Of a stretch of 64,000 bases of DNA, positions 32,915-43,662 are shown in pieces (position 1 is the first letter of the stretch; each line of letters begins with the position of its first letter). A model generated the notes under the pieces. That model saw only the letters and a program-made list of their open reading frames with translations. It searched no databases and was not told the DNA's origin. The stretch covers positions 1 through 64,000 of the forward strand of contig JAAVTG010000428.1 of NCBI GenBank assembly GCA_011947345.1, read 5' to 3'. This DNA is from Phytophthora quininea (taxonomy: Eukaryota; Oomycota; Peronosporomycetes; Peronosporales; Peronosporaceae). Both the position numbers and the translations under genes were made by a program.

Positions 32915-33263
32915 ATGCGCGTCTCGCTTTGTCTGCTGCTCGCTGTTATTGCCACCTTTGCTGCGAGTGGAAGCGCCTCCGACCAGACCGCGACCTCGAA
33001 GGTGGAATCACCCGACGCGGTGCGCTCGTTGACTCAAGACCTGAACTGAAGACGACGACGAGGAGAGAGCCATTGCCAACCTGCGCAACCTCACCAAGCA
33101 GAGAAAAATCTTCCGGGCAGTGGCCACGGACGACACTTACCGCAATACTATCTACGGCAGGTGGCGCGCCCAGAACTTGACCCTAGAAATGGTCCGCATG
33201 GATTTCCACTTCCTCAGATCCCGCGAAGGTATGTTCTCTCAGCTAGAAGCTGAGAGCTATTGA
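32915..33263 (+). CDS. RxLR-like effector with dEER, one frame break
   Basis: Signal peptide MRVSLCLLLAVIATFAASGS (cleaved near GSAS). An RxLR-position motif is weak (VRSLTQ). After a one-base break in an A-run near 33047 the next frame gives EDDDEER, the dEER motif, then ANLRNLTKQRKIFRAVATDD and a C-terminal helix MVRMDFHFLRSREG, ending at TGA 33261. About 115 codons in total. It has no C-terminal resemblance to the other effectors here. Likely a divergent single-domain effector. Confidence 0.6.
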
Positions 33264-34072
33264 TTCTTGTAGTGATACGTCGGAGATCTTTTTGTGAAAG
33301 TTGAGCAGTTTTAGTGATCATTTTTAGCATTGACCTCACTTTGACTTGCAGGCTGTCTGGTGGCAGCTGTAACCGGCCGTGTTATGTGCCAAAATTGAAA
33401 TGGACACTCCCAACGAAAGTGAGTTGGAAAGGTTGCGCCGTTGTCAACGGTATTTTTGTCCTGAACCTATCGCACGTCATTGATTGACCACGTTAGAAAA
33501 CGCCCGTGAAGAGCAGCCACCTTGGTCGCTTAGCAGAGATTTTGTATGCTTGTCGACACTTGATCGAAGGTCCCGCTACTTTTCTATTCGTTACGAAAGC
33601 GTTTCTATGGATACTTTCTATTCCGCGTGTAGGTGGCGCTTGTCGCCAATCAGCGACCCTTTGGCGGTACCACCAGTTAGAAACAAGCTGGTACATCTAT
33701 CAATACTTGCTTCCAGTATGGTTGATGTAGCCATCTTTTAGAAATATAAACATCACCCAATAAAACACGGAGATGGACAGTATAAAACATTGGAGTGCTG
33801 ATTGAAACTGTTTGCAAGTCGCCCAGCGCGCCAAAGGATGCAGACCAGCTCTGGCTAGTCTGGAGACGCCACGACGTCTTGCATGATTGCATGACCAGGT
33901 TGGCGCCCAGCAGAGCGCGGTGCGGACTGTTGTTGAAGTAGCTCACGAAGTTCATTGTCACGAGTACGGGGTGAATCTCGGCATCGCGAGGGCGAGCCTT
34001 GGACTTGCGGTCCGAGTTGTAGCCGGAAATGTAGCTTGAGAGGTAGCGCGCAAAACTAAGACTGAATTGTAT
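33264..34072. other. Intergenic / unrecognised
   Basis: A minus-strand frame (33961-33677, extending upstream to about 34050 as RYLSSYISGYNSDRKSKAR) has plausible protein composition but no family I recognise. It may be part of the same broken gene as the ABC fragment. Nothing else is seen. Confidence 0.35.
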
Positions 34073-34279
34073 TTATGGCGTACCTGGAGACATCAGACAG
34101 CCGCGGAGACACATGGGATCGACAGATATCATGACACCCATGCTGCCGGCCGCCGAGTCGCTCACTCCAGTGCTGATGATGATTTTGACCGAACGCGCGT
34201 CCAGGTCACTCGTGGGCTCGTTCAGGAAGACGATACTGGCCTGAACAGCAAGCCCCACACCGATCGTCAAGCGCTCCAC
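34073..34279 (-). pseudogene. ABCG/PDR-type ABC transporter fragment
   Basis: Sixty codons of an ABC ATPase domain: ERLTIGVGLAVQASIVFLNE, then PTSDLDARS, the region from just after the LSGGQ-like signature through Walker B. The Walker B aspartate position reads Asn (FLNEP, where FLDEP is usual). The rest of the transporter is absent. Dead fragment of a pleiotropic-drug-resistance transporter gene. Confidence 0.7.
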
Positions 34280-35128
34280 CGAATTGCCACAAATGATATG
34301 GTCGGCGATGCCCTCAAATCCGAGCAGCTCTATTTAAGGCGAGAAATCCGCTAAACAGTTAATCAATTCAATTTCCTTCACTTGGAACTGGAGTGCGCAA
34401 CGGAAGGAAGACTGTAGTCGACTTGATGAGTAGTGTGTATTTTCGGAAGTGAGAGATTGAAATGCAGAGTGAGGTCTAGTTCGACTTGTCTACCTCTAGC
34501 TCACCTATAGAGCGCGTCCTCTGACGCATCCTTTTGCACCCACGCGCTTCGTGGTTCCCGTTCCCGTTGCAGTTGCTGCTTCACAGCAACCACAGCATCT
34601 TGAACGCTGTCGCGGTTCCATCGCACCTGCATACACGCTATCCTCGCGTGGCTCCGCGACGAGGTGCAGTGTCTTGGTTACACCTTGCCCTCGCCGCTCT
34701 CACCATCAACACCTTCCTCACAAGAGCTGGTTGTACAGTGAATGTAACTCATTTATACCACCGACATCTTGGAAAGCCAGTGTCGACGGCGAATTAGTTG
34801 CGTAGCACGAACTCGACGACTAATGAAGGGGATGCCATTTGCTGTCGACCAGGCAAATTCGGGAATGAGGTCGTGGACAGATGCGTATGGGGTGAATGAA
34901 AAGATGGACTTTACGGTGATTTTCTTCGAAAAATAACTTTTGGTGGTCTCTTTTACACACGTAAAACTTTAACTACTGAGGAAATTTCCATCGCAATGTA
35001 GACTTGCTGGCATAATAGTTGACACAAATTTTATGAGCGCATAATCCAAGCATTTCAAAGCTATCACTGCGAACGCATTGCAGCGAGTTCTATTTCATTA
35101 TCGAATTACCGGTAACCCGCGCCACACA
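34280..35128. other. Effector upstream region; includes a segment missing from arm B
   Basis: From 34334 this is arm A of the inverted duplication. About 340 bp (34380-34716) are absent from arm B, with CCTTC at both edges of the gap. No gene recognised. Confidence 0.5.
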
Positions 35129-35684
35129 ATGCGAGTTTCCTGCTTGATAATTGCCATTGTGGTGTCATTCATCGTCTATGGTGGTGTCGTGTCTCCGACT
35201 CGTGTTGACTCCCCCTGAAAACTGCCAACTCCGAAGATGCTTCTCTCCGTCGGACCCACAAACTCTTGCGGCGACTCGAAACCGTCGATGCCAACGACGA
35301 TGCTGCCGACGAAGAAAGAGGCATCCTTTCGTTTTTCGGTCTAAACAAGGTGTTCAACAGGTCACCTTCAGCAAAAGCAGTTAAGAAAGAGGCCGAGAAG
35401 GCAGCCGCTGAGGCGAAGAAGGTGGCGGACAGGTCGCCTTCGGAAATAGCAGCCATGAGAGCGGCCGAGAAGGCAGCCATTGAGGCGGAGAAGGTGGGGC
35501 GAACTAGGAGCTCCTAAAGAGAATATTGGGAATTGGGAACGTCCGCATTCCGGTTTTCAAAGATTGGGCCAAGCAGGGAATAGATCTGCAAGCCTTCGAC
35601 AACAGATTCGGGGACTACACTACCGCGCGATCGATTCGCAACGACTACAAGATTTTTCACATGGATATCAAGCACCTTGTTTAA
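35129..35684 (+). pseudogene. RxLR-dEER effector (arm A copy), frame-broken
   Basis: Signal peptide MRVSCLIIAIVVSFIVYGGV. A break in the CCCCC/AAAA run near 35213 precedes HKLLRRLE (an RxLR variant) and DAADEERG (dEER). The C-terminal part is an Ala/Lys/Glu-rich helix with a duplicated unit (RSPSAKAVKKEAEKAAAEAK, then RSPSEIAAMRAAEKAAIEAE). Further breaks near 35508 and 35540 separate it from VFKDWAKQGIDLQAFDNRF and the stop at 35682. Arm A keeps frame at two sites where arm B does not (35335 and 35577), and the reverse at 35508. Confidence 0.65.
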
Positions 35685-35910
35685 GGTTTATGGCCACAGA
35701 CGCGTTGCTGTGTTAGAAGTTTTTGACGATATTTTGTTTTTGCAAAACTATCGAACGCAACTTACCAGCAACATTACCCGAACAACGATTCATTTCGAAA
35801 GCACAATGACGCCATACTACTACTACTACTACTATTACATGTAGTACTTGTACAACTACTTCTAATCTGCTTGGCCTTCATCTTCCTTCTTAAATACGCT
35901 CGCCGCCAAC
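35685..35910. repeat. Trinucleotide tract (TAC)n
   Basis: The intergenic segment between the effector and the conserved gene contains a (CTA/TAC)n run at 35816-35836, also present in arm B (55660-55679). Confidence 0.6.
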
Positions 35911-37141
35911 TTATTCGTCTCGGCGGAGACTGGCGGACCACTCGCTATTCTGCTGCAGCGACGTCCAGAACACGCGCTCGAGGAGGCACAACTGCTGCAG
36001 CGCGTGCCGCTTGACCTCCGGGTCGCACTTGCCGGCAGCGATCCGGTACCAGTGATACTTGCGCACATAGCCCACGAACTTCTTGCTGATGCGCATGGGA
36101 TGGCACACGAGCACTTCGGAGAGGAACTTGCGCAGTGACACATTGCCGTGGAGCGGCAGGTACCCAGCTTTGAAGGCTTCGATCATCGCTTTGGCGTAGT
36201 TCTCTTCCTCGACGGACCACCGTCCGCTGCGCACCATGCCGTGCTGCGAGTAGTCGGACCGCTTCAGCACCCGTTGACTCGACTTCTTAGTCAATGCTTT
36301 GGGTTTGCTGGGAGGACTCTGTCGGGTGAGGTTGGAGTTAGTGATGGGGATGCCCAACACGCTCGAAGACGTCACCGCCGAGTCGTTGTTCATGATGGAT
36401 TTGAGACTGAGCGGGTTGAACGAGTCACGGGGAGCTTCGTCCTTCATTGGCCTCGAACTTATGGCGACGAACGATGTCGTTGGCGACGTCTGTTCGGCCC
36501 CATTCTCGCTAAGACCGACCTCAGTCGGGAACTTGCCCGTGGTGAGCACCGTGTCCCAAACCGAGGGTGCTTCACCACGGCTCACTGGACTAGTGGAGTA
36601 CCCTGTGACGATCCGCATGGTGGGTAGTGGTGACGTTGATCCGGCACTGCTGGGGCTCTGCACTTCAATGGTCGGCGCGTACGCCACGATCTGGTGGGGG
36701 TTGGTGCTGCTGGGGTACCGACGGATAGATCATAGCTTGACGCGGCATATGACCGAGCAGACTGTAGGAAGCCTGCACGTCGAGATCGACGTCCGAGCCG
36801 ATACGGGCCCGCTTGGAAGTGGTTGAGGCTTCAAGTGAGAAGCCCATCGAATTGATGGAAGGCAGTGGCTGTGAGCGCTTGAGTGGACTGATGCGGCCGA
36901 ACGACGACGAGATATCGGCCGTCGGCGGACGCACTTGCTCGGCGGCTTCGAGGAGGTGGCTCAGTCCGAACTGCGAATCGCACAAAATGGAGGTGAGTCG
37001 AGGGATCGAGCGACCTAATTTCGCGCTACTACACACCTTTATGTCGGGCGAGAAGAAGGAGGACGGCGACGACGGCGACCGCGTGGTATCCACGGTGGAG
37101 GCGAGTCTTAGCAATGGTGCTGGCGTTGGCGTGGTGAGCAT
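35911..37141 (-). CDS. Conserved SANT/Myb-like oomycete protein (arm A copy)
   Basis: The N-terminal exon starts at 37141 (MLTTPTPAPLLRLASTVDTT). A 67-bp intron begins GTGTGTAG after SPDIK and ends CGCAG before FGLSHLLEAAEQ. A long Ser/Pro-rich region with SPLKRSQP and SKRAR follows. The conserved part is near the C-terminus: SGRWSVEEENYAKAMIEAF, then LPLHGNVSLRKFLSEVLVCH, MRISKKFVGYVRK and ERVFWTSLQQNSEW. The W-x-x-EEE-x-Y pattern is SANT/Myb-like, suggesting a nuclear DNA- or chromatin-binding protein. That is inference; I know no name for the family. One frame break lies in CCAACCCCC near 36700. About 395 codons. Confidence 0.65.
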
Positions 37142-37195
37142 GGCTGGCTGGTTGGTTGGGCCTGCCGCGTAGATTCCGAAGTGGCCCGTTCAGCG

Positions 37196-38232
37196 CACGC
37201 CGTTCAACCCTGTTGAAGTAGATGCAACTACGACTATCGACTTCACGAGGATAAACCTATTTGTTCCAAAGTCTTTGGAGCAGCACTCTAACGGTCAACA
37301 GCGGCACTGAACGTCTCGTGTCTTGAGAAGGAACCGCGACAGCAGCCAGGGTCTGCAGACCACCAATCCATGCGTTCCTGTGGTGTTGGTCTTGGCGCGT
37401 CGAGTTCATGGCGGAAGCTTCAAGTTGGGTCCTTCAGTTTCGTCCCGGCGTTGCACCAAGTTCAATGTGCAAAGACGGACGGTATACCTAAAGACAGAGA
37501 GCCGTCCGTTGCCTGCGTTGGTCCGTTCACAACGCTGCTCTCCGTCACAAGTGGGCGAGCCTCGTTTCCTCGTCATGGCGGAGCCCGCTGCCGCCTTGTG
37601 CACACAAGCCCGGCCCGCTTGTTTCCCCGTCAACGCAGGCCCCCTTGCCGCGCCTGCTGTTCCGCTGTGATTGTTAAACGCCACAGAACTTCAGAAACGT
37701 CGCGACACTGCAACGGAAAGCCATTGCTGCGATCTGGCTCCTTCAACAAGTTGCAGCCCATCAGGCTTGTGCATGTATTATATATAGTCCGAGCTCCAAT
37801 ACGTAAGTGCTGGCGCGGCCGCAACAGTGGCATAATCGATGCTGCAGGTGCAAGGTGTATCAGTGGCGTGGTTGAGGCACAGGCTGTCGATTGCAGTTCA
37901 GATTTGCCTCGCTCCCGCATGGCGGCCCGATGGCGGTGTGGGCCACAACTCTCGCGGCGCGAGGAAGCTCGAAGCAAGTGCGGGCTAGTTCAACGATGGG
38001 TCGCACCACGCTCCTACGCTGCTGCTGTCGAGTCGAACAGTGAAGACAGCTTGCTCGTGCTCTCTTCTCGACAACCGGCCCAAGTGCCGCTGTTTACAAC
38101 CAGTCCATGTGGCATCCGATCATCAGCGTTTGTCGGCGCGCAAAGTCGTGTCGCTACGCGCTCCAGGCAACCAGCCACGTCCTTACTGCCTCGCGCCGAC
38201 CCCGTTGGCACCCGCATATTATAGCAGCTCTT
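37196..38232. other. Intergenic / unrecognised
   Basis: About 1 kb between arm A and the Copia element. Overlapping frames are open on both strands (37370-38224) with Cys/Arg/Ser-rich translations and no domain. A TATATATAG stretch lies near 37775. No gene called. Confidence 0.4.
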
Positions 38233-38447
38233 TGAGAGCAAATGCACAAGGTGTGCGACTTCAACGTCTGGGACGCGTCTGAGACGAGTAAGCTTTGGAG
38301 ATCCGACCGTTAGACTTAGCCTTGCAGACAGAGAGAACAGTGAGTTCATTCCGCAATTTGCCAAGCGGTGAATAAAGCTAAGGCAATCCCCACTCTAAGA
38401 AGAGCTGCGCTAAGTGATATAGTTGCTAGACAAGTGACTATTGCTCA
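38233..38447 (+). repeat. Copia left LTR
   Basis: Begins TGAGAGCAAATGC and ends ATTGCTCA. Identical in nearly all positions to the right LTR, which has one extra A near its start, so the insertion is young. Confidence 0.8.
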
Positions 38448-41400
38448 TGGTTATGAGCCCAAGCGGCGCGGAAGAGGATGGTCCTCGAGTGGATACGATT
38501 CGCTACTTAAAGTTTGATGGAAAGAACTTCTTGGCGTACAAGGAAGGCTTGAAGGCGGCGCTCAAGGCACGAAAGTGTTGGAAAATCCTGACTGGAGATG
38601 AAAGTAAGCCTGCACGTGATGGAAGCGAGGAGACGAAGAGACGGCGCAAGAAGTGGCGGGACAAGGTCTTGCTGATCAATGACATCTTGACGAACACGTT
38701 AGATGATGGAACCCGCGTGAGACTTGCCCATCTGGAGAAACCACAAGAGAAGTGGAAGGCTCTGGTGGATGATTTCGAGAAGAAGTCTTTCAATGTGGCA
38801 TTGTTCAAGCGTCGTGAGCTGATGAGCGTGGAGTTTTGATGCTGGGAGCGAGACAATAAGGGAGTACATTCATCGGGTAGAGGCGCTTAAGCAAGATTTG
38901 ATCCTGATGAATGAAGAAGTCTCAGATAAAGATGTGACCACAGCTCTGTTAACGGGATTGGGAGACTCCTATCAAAATCTAGTGGAGACCTTTGACAATC
39001 TCGATGATTACACGTTGCAGCAAGTGAAGGTGAAGCTCACAAGTCGTGAGGAAAGGATGAACCAGGCTAAGTCTATTGCAGAGGCAAGAGCTCGGAAAGC
39101 GAGTACCACCGCTGCAGTAGCAAGTGGGTCGACACCTTCTGGGTCGCAGCAGTCCGGTGAACAGAACGCGTTGTTCGCTCAAGGGAAGAAGCAGCAACAG
39201 CGAGGAGGTAAAGGTGGTCGTGGTGGCCAAAAGAGGCGCCGCGCGAACGTCAGATGCTGGAACTGTGACAAATGGAGGCATTATGCGTACGAGTGTCGTG
39301 CTCCTAAACGGGAACCTTCGTCAGGTGGACCGCCGAGCAAGGGTAAACCAGGAGCGCCTGGGAAAGCTGGCAACGAGGATACCCACGAAGACGTTGCAGG
39401 GTATTACAACCCGAAGAGAAGTAAAACCAAGGGCAAACCTGTGACAGTCATCAAGGTAGTTCGTGGAAATGATGAGCCATGTTTGATGAATCCGGTGGCG
39501 GAGTCTGAGTCGGATGTGGAGTTTTACATGCCTTTTGTCTTGGATAACGCTTCAGGAGTGCACATCTGTGGTTGTCGAGATGCGTTCAAGTCGCTGTCGA
39601 GTGACTGTAACGTGAAGATGAAGTGGTTTGACAACACAGTGAAGAAGGCTGAGCAGCATGGGATAGTGAAGTTTCGTGTTGTGGATGCTGTTAGTGGTGA
39701 ACGGGTTCTGATAAGTGTTGATGCGGTATTCGATGACGGTGCAACGAATTTGTTATCGCAGCGTTTACTGCTGGAAGAACATGGTTTTCGGGCGCAGTTA
39801 AGTGAAGATCAACAGGCGACTACGTTAACGCAACCAATAAAGAATTGGGTGTGGAAATTTGACATGGTAGACGGACTCTTTCAGTCGATGGTGGAAGTCC
39901 CGAGTTCGAAGCCGGCAATGACAGTCTTGCAGACGTTACCTCAACCGAGAAATAATCTAAGGCTATGGCATTTCCGACTTGCACATGCGGGGTGGAATGC
40001 AATCAAGTTGATGGCTGATAAGGAGTTGGTGAGAGGATTGGAATTGTCGAAGGCAGATAGGAAGACTAAGGCGCGATGCTATAACTGTGAGATGGCGAAA
40101 ATGAAGCGCATGTCATTCCGAAACACGTCTCCGAAGAGAGTTGAAATTCCTTTTGAGAAAGTGTTTGTGGACTTGGGTTTTCTGAGTGTGCCAACTATTG
40201 AAGGCTACAAGATGTACTTGCATGTGTTGGATGAAGGCTCAAGATACCAGTGGATATACTTGCAGCAGTCGAAGGAGGAAACAGTGCAGAAGCTGAGTGA
40301 ATTTCGAGACTATGTGAAGGCTAGACATGGAAAGATTGTGAAAGCTTTTCATTCGGATCAAGGTTCGGAATTTACTAGTGGAGAAGTTGCCAGGATGTGT
40401 GCTGGTGAGTCGATACAGATATTCGCTCATCCACATACTCCAGAAGAAGTGTGCTTGGTGGAAAAGGCGCATGGTGTTATGATGAATAAAGTGCGGTCAG
40501 TCCTGTATAGTAGCGGACTCCTGAGATGTTGTGGGGAGAAGCAGCTGCATACGTAGTGGAGACGACAAATCGCACGACGACAAAGGGCAACAAGGACCAG
40601 ATGACACCGCACGAGAAGGTGTTCGGGAAGAAACCGAGTGTAAGACATCTGAGACCGTTTGGCTGTTTCGCTGTAAAGTTTGTGGATAAGGTGTATCGCG
40701 ACAACAAGTTGTCGAGGAGAGGAGCTCCAACTTTGTTGGTCGGGTATGCAGTAAAAACTAAAGATTATTGCCTCTTGGACTTAGTGACTGGTGTGATAAG
40801 TGAGCACAGAGCAGAAAACGTGAAGTTTTACGAGCAGACTACGGTGTCTAAGGACTATGTGAATAAGCTGTTGAACACAGTTTATCGTCTTAGACGACGA
40901 CCGGAGGTGGATAGTACTAGACTGCCGTTTGTGACTCTGCCAGTTGCTGAAGTTCCTGAAAATGAGATGAGTGACGAAGTTCACGAGCGTGTAGAGGTAG
41001 ATGAAGAAGTTGAAGAGGATTCTGGAAAGCCAAGACATATCCGTTTTGATGATTCTGGAAAGTCGAGGCGAGTACGTTTCAAGTTACCTACCGAGCATGC
41101 TGACAGTGACAGAGGTGAAGAAGATCTCGGGTCGGAGGGTCATCAAGCGCTAAGGGGGATAATGAACCTAATGAGCGCTTGAGTGACGAAGAGGAGACTC
41201 AAGAAACAGAAGAGAGTCCTGAAGAAGAGAAAAGCCCGACACCGAAAGAAAAGAAGAGGAAGCGCCATCTGCCTGTAGAGGTAAAAGAGCCTCGATGTTC
41301 GCGACGTAAGACGAAGAAGCCTGCGAGATATAATGACTTTGTGGCGAGTGTGTTTAGTGCCTCAACTTCGGCAACCTCAGTACTTGGGTATGAAGTGCCG

Positions 41401-42972
41401 TTGACTTGGGATGAAATGTTGGCATCGCCGCAGAGAGATCAATGGCTTCAGGCTACAAAGGAAGAGTTCCTGGCACAGTTGAAAAACGAGACGTGGATAT
41501 TAGTTCCGCGACCTGAGAATGCTCACATACTCAAGAATAAATGGATTTGGGTGTTGAAGGAGAATGAGCATCGCCTGATAAGGTTTAAGGCGCGATTAGT
41601 AGTGCTGGGGTGCCTGCAGATCTGGAAGCTGGACTATGATGAAACGTTCGCTCCAGTGATCAGGTTTGAGACGTTGCGATTTGTGCTGCTGTATGCAGGC
41701 ATGTATAAGATGGTGGCTAAACAATTTGACTTTGTCACGGCGTTCCTAAACGCTCCGACAGATAGAGTGATTTATATGGAGCAGCGGGAAGGTCACGTGA
41801 AGCGGGGTTACGAGGAATATGTATGCTTGTTGTTGAAGAGCATATATGGGTTGCGTCAATCGCCCATGAATTGGAATAACACGCTGCACAAGGCCTTGGT
41901 AGACTTGGGGTTTACGAGAAGTGTAAAGGACCCTGGGCTATACTGGATTAAGGGATGTGATCGAATCGTTTTCGTTCCAGTCTATGTGGATGACATTCTG
42001 ATTATTGGACGGAATGAAGACGTAGATTACTTTGCGACAAAGTTGAATGAACTCTTCAAGATTAAGGAACTTGGAGAGGTAAACTACCTGTTGGGACTGC
42101 AGATCACGTATGCGCCAGAGACGCACGTGATGTTCCGACAGACGAAGTATGTGCATGATATGCTGCAAACGTTCAGGATGAACGAGGCACATTCGGTGAG
42201 AATTCCGATGTGTCCTGATGCAGTGAAGTTAGTTAAGGCTACCGAAGACGAGCAAAGGAAGAGCAAGAACTTGCCGTATCGTAGTCTTGTCGGATGCTTG
42301 CAGTACTTAGTGAGTGGATCGAGACCCGATTTGGCCACAGCTCTTCGGATTCTCAGCAAGTTTCTGGAGAAGTTTGGAGTGGTGCATTGGCAAGCAGCCA
42401 AAAGGGTTCTCAGGTATGTCAAAGGCACTAGTAAAATGGGGTTGCACTACGATTTGAACGAAGCACGAAAGTTTGAGAAGCTTCAGATCGAGGTCTATGC
42501 AGATGCTAGTTACGCGTCTGATCAAGAAGACTTGAAGTCAGTCAGTGGATTCACAGTGTTTTGCTGTGGCCAGTTGATCTCTGCGAAGAGTTGGAAGCAG
42601 GGAATCTTGGCAGAAAGCACATGTGAAGCGGAGTTGATTGCAGCTAATGAAGGCTTGCATGAGGCTGTCTGGCTCGAGCAGTTGGTAGATGAGCTGGAAC
42701 TACCAAGAGAGAGCACTAAGATGTTCTGTGATTCGAGCAGTGCTGTTGAATTGATGAAGCATGATGGGAAACACCGGCGTACAAAGCAGCTCAGAATCAA
42801 AGACCTCAAGATCCGCGAGTACGTTGCGGAGAGAGAAGTGCAAATTAGTTCCGTGGAGACACGAGCTAATGTGGCCGACACCATGACAAAGCCGTTGCCT
42901 GCGGAGGCATTTCGGCGACACAGAGACACTCTTGGAGTACGAGAAATCGGTGAAGGTGACCCTAGTGCTTAG
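38447..42972 (+). CDS. Copia gag-pol polyprotein
   Basis: Gag starts at ATG 38447 or 38453 (YLKFDGKNFLAYKEGLKAAL). Zinc knuckle CWNCDKWRHYAYEC at about 39253. Protease active site is atypical, LDNASGVH at about 39540. Integrase zinc region LWHFRLAHAGW...CYNCEMAKM, then catalytic VDLGFL, HSDQGSEF and VEKAHGVMMNKV. Reverse transcriptase WIWVLKENEHRLIRFKARLV, FDFVTAFLNAP and YVDDILIIG. RNase H VYADASYASDQEDLKS, ESTCEAELIAANEG and FCDSSSAVELM. The frame breaks three times by one base (about 38837, 40518 and a GGGGG run at 41155); otherwise it is open to the stop at 42970. Confidence 0.85.
38448..38460 (+). promoter_or_regulatory. Copia primer-binding site
   Basis: TGGTTATGAGCCC directly follows the left LTR. 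It is complementary to the anticodon stem-loop of initiator tRNA-Met (GGGCTCATAACC around the CAT anticodon), not to a tRNA 3' end. It overlaps the first codons of gag. Confidence 0.6.
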
Positions 42973-43124
42973 TAAAGCCCCATGTAATGAGAGGAATGCC
43001 GCCTGTCGGGAACGAAGGCGAGAAAAAAGTGAGGGATGCAAGTGACCCTAAAGCCCCATGTAATGGGAGGAAAGCCGCCTGTCGGGAACGAAGGCGAGAA
43101 AAAGAGTGAGGGATGCAAAGTGAA
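42973..43124 (+). repeat. 76-bp tandem repeat, two units, in Copia 3' region
   Basis: Units begin TAAAGCCCCATGTAATG at 42973 and 43049, and differ by a few substitutions and one-base indels. They lie between the pol stop and the right LTR. Confidence 0.85.
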
Positions 43125-43228
43125 ACGTCACGAAGGTGGCATGAGGATTTTGGCGCTTGGACTTGTAGAGTCAAGGCCACTTCCGATAAGAAGGCAAGGC
43201 AAGTGGACTTGAAGTCGAGAAGAGAGTT

Positions 43229-43444
43229 TGAGAAGCAAATGCACAAGGTGTGCGACTTCAACGTCTGGGACGCGTCTGAGACGAGTAAGCTTTGGAGATC
43301 CGACCGTTAGACTTAGCCTTGCAGACAGAGAGAACAGTGAGTTCATTCCGCAATTTGCCAAGCGGTGAATAAAGCTAAGGCAATCCCCACTCTAAGAAGA
43401 GCTGCGCTAAGTGATATAGTTGCTAGACAAGTGACTATTGCTCA
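43229..43444 (+). repeat. Copia right LTR
   Basis: Preceded by the purine-rich GTCGAGAAGAGAG, a candidate polypurine tract (43213-43226). Ends ATTGCTCA. Confidence 0.8.
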
Positions 43445-43662
43445 TAAGCTCTCATTGCAACGCTGATTGCGAATCCCGGCGATGCGCCTCAGGACTGCAG
43501 TTCGTTCTTCAACGTCAGGTGGTTGCCCCGCCGGCAAAGGAAGACCGAACGACTGCGCTCGCTTTGGGCACTGTGTGCTAGCGGTTCCTGATCAGCAATG
43601 GCACGGCGACGCAAACTTGGGGGACGACACACAGCTCACCAGGCAGGTCATGCTCACTCATT

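Larger units (their letters stand above)
34334..37195 (+). repeat. Inverted segmental duplication, arm A
   Basis: Matches 54308-56819 in reverse orientation with very high identity, apart from one 340-bp gap and a set of short indels. It contains an RxLR effector and a conserved SANT-like gene. Edges: TTAAGGCGAG at 34334 and CAGCG at 37191-37195. Confidence 0.9.
38233..43444 (+). mobile_element. Ty1/Copia LTR retrotransposon, full length with frame breaks
   Basis: Short LTRs (38233-38447 and 43229-43444) flank one gag-pol region. Order of domains gag-PR-IN-RT-RNaseH is that of Copia. The LTRs begin TGAG and end CTCA. The flanks share AGCTCT (38226-38231 and 43447-43452), but offset by a few bases, so no clean target duplication is certain. 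Confidence 0.88.

Noticed and set aside
37370..38224. Open frame of 284 codons before the Copia element
   Set aside because: No motif, Arg/Ser/Cys-rich, with competing frames on both strands.
43128..43361. Minus-strand frame repeated at 38014-38364
   Set aside because: Antisense of the Copia LTR; the repetition reflects the LTR, not conservation of a protein.
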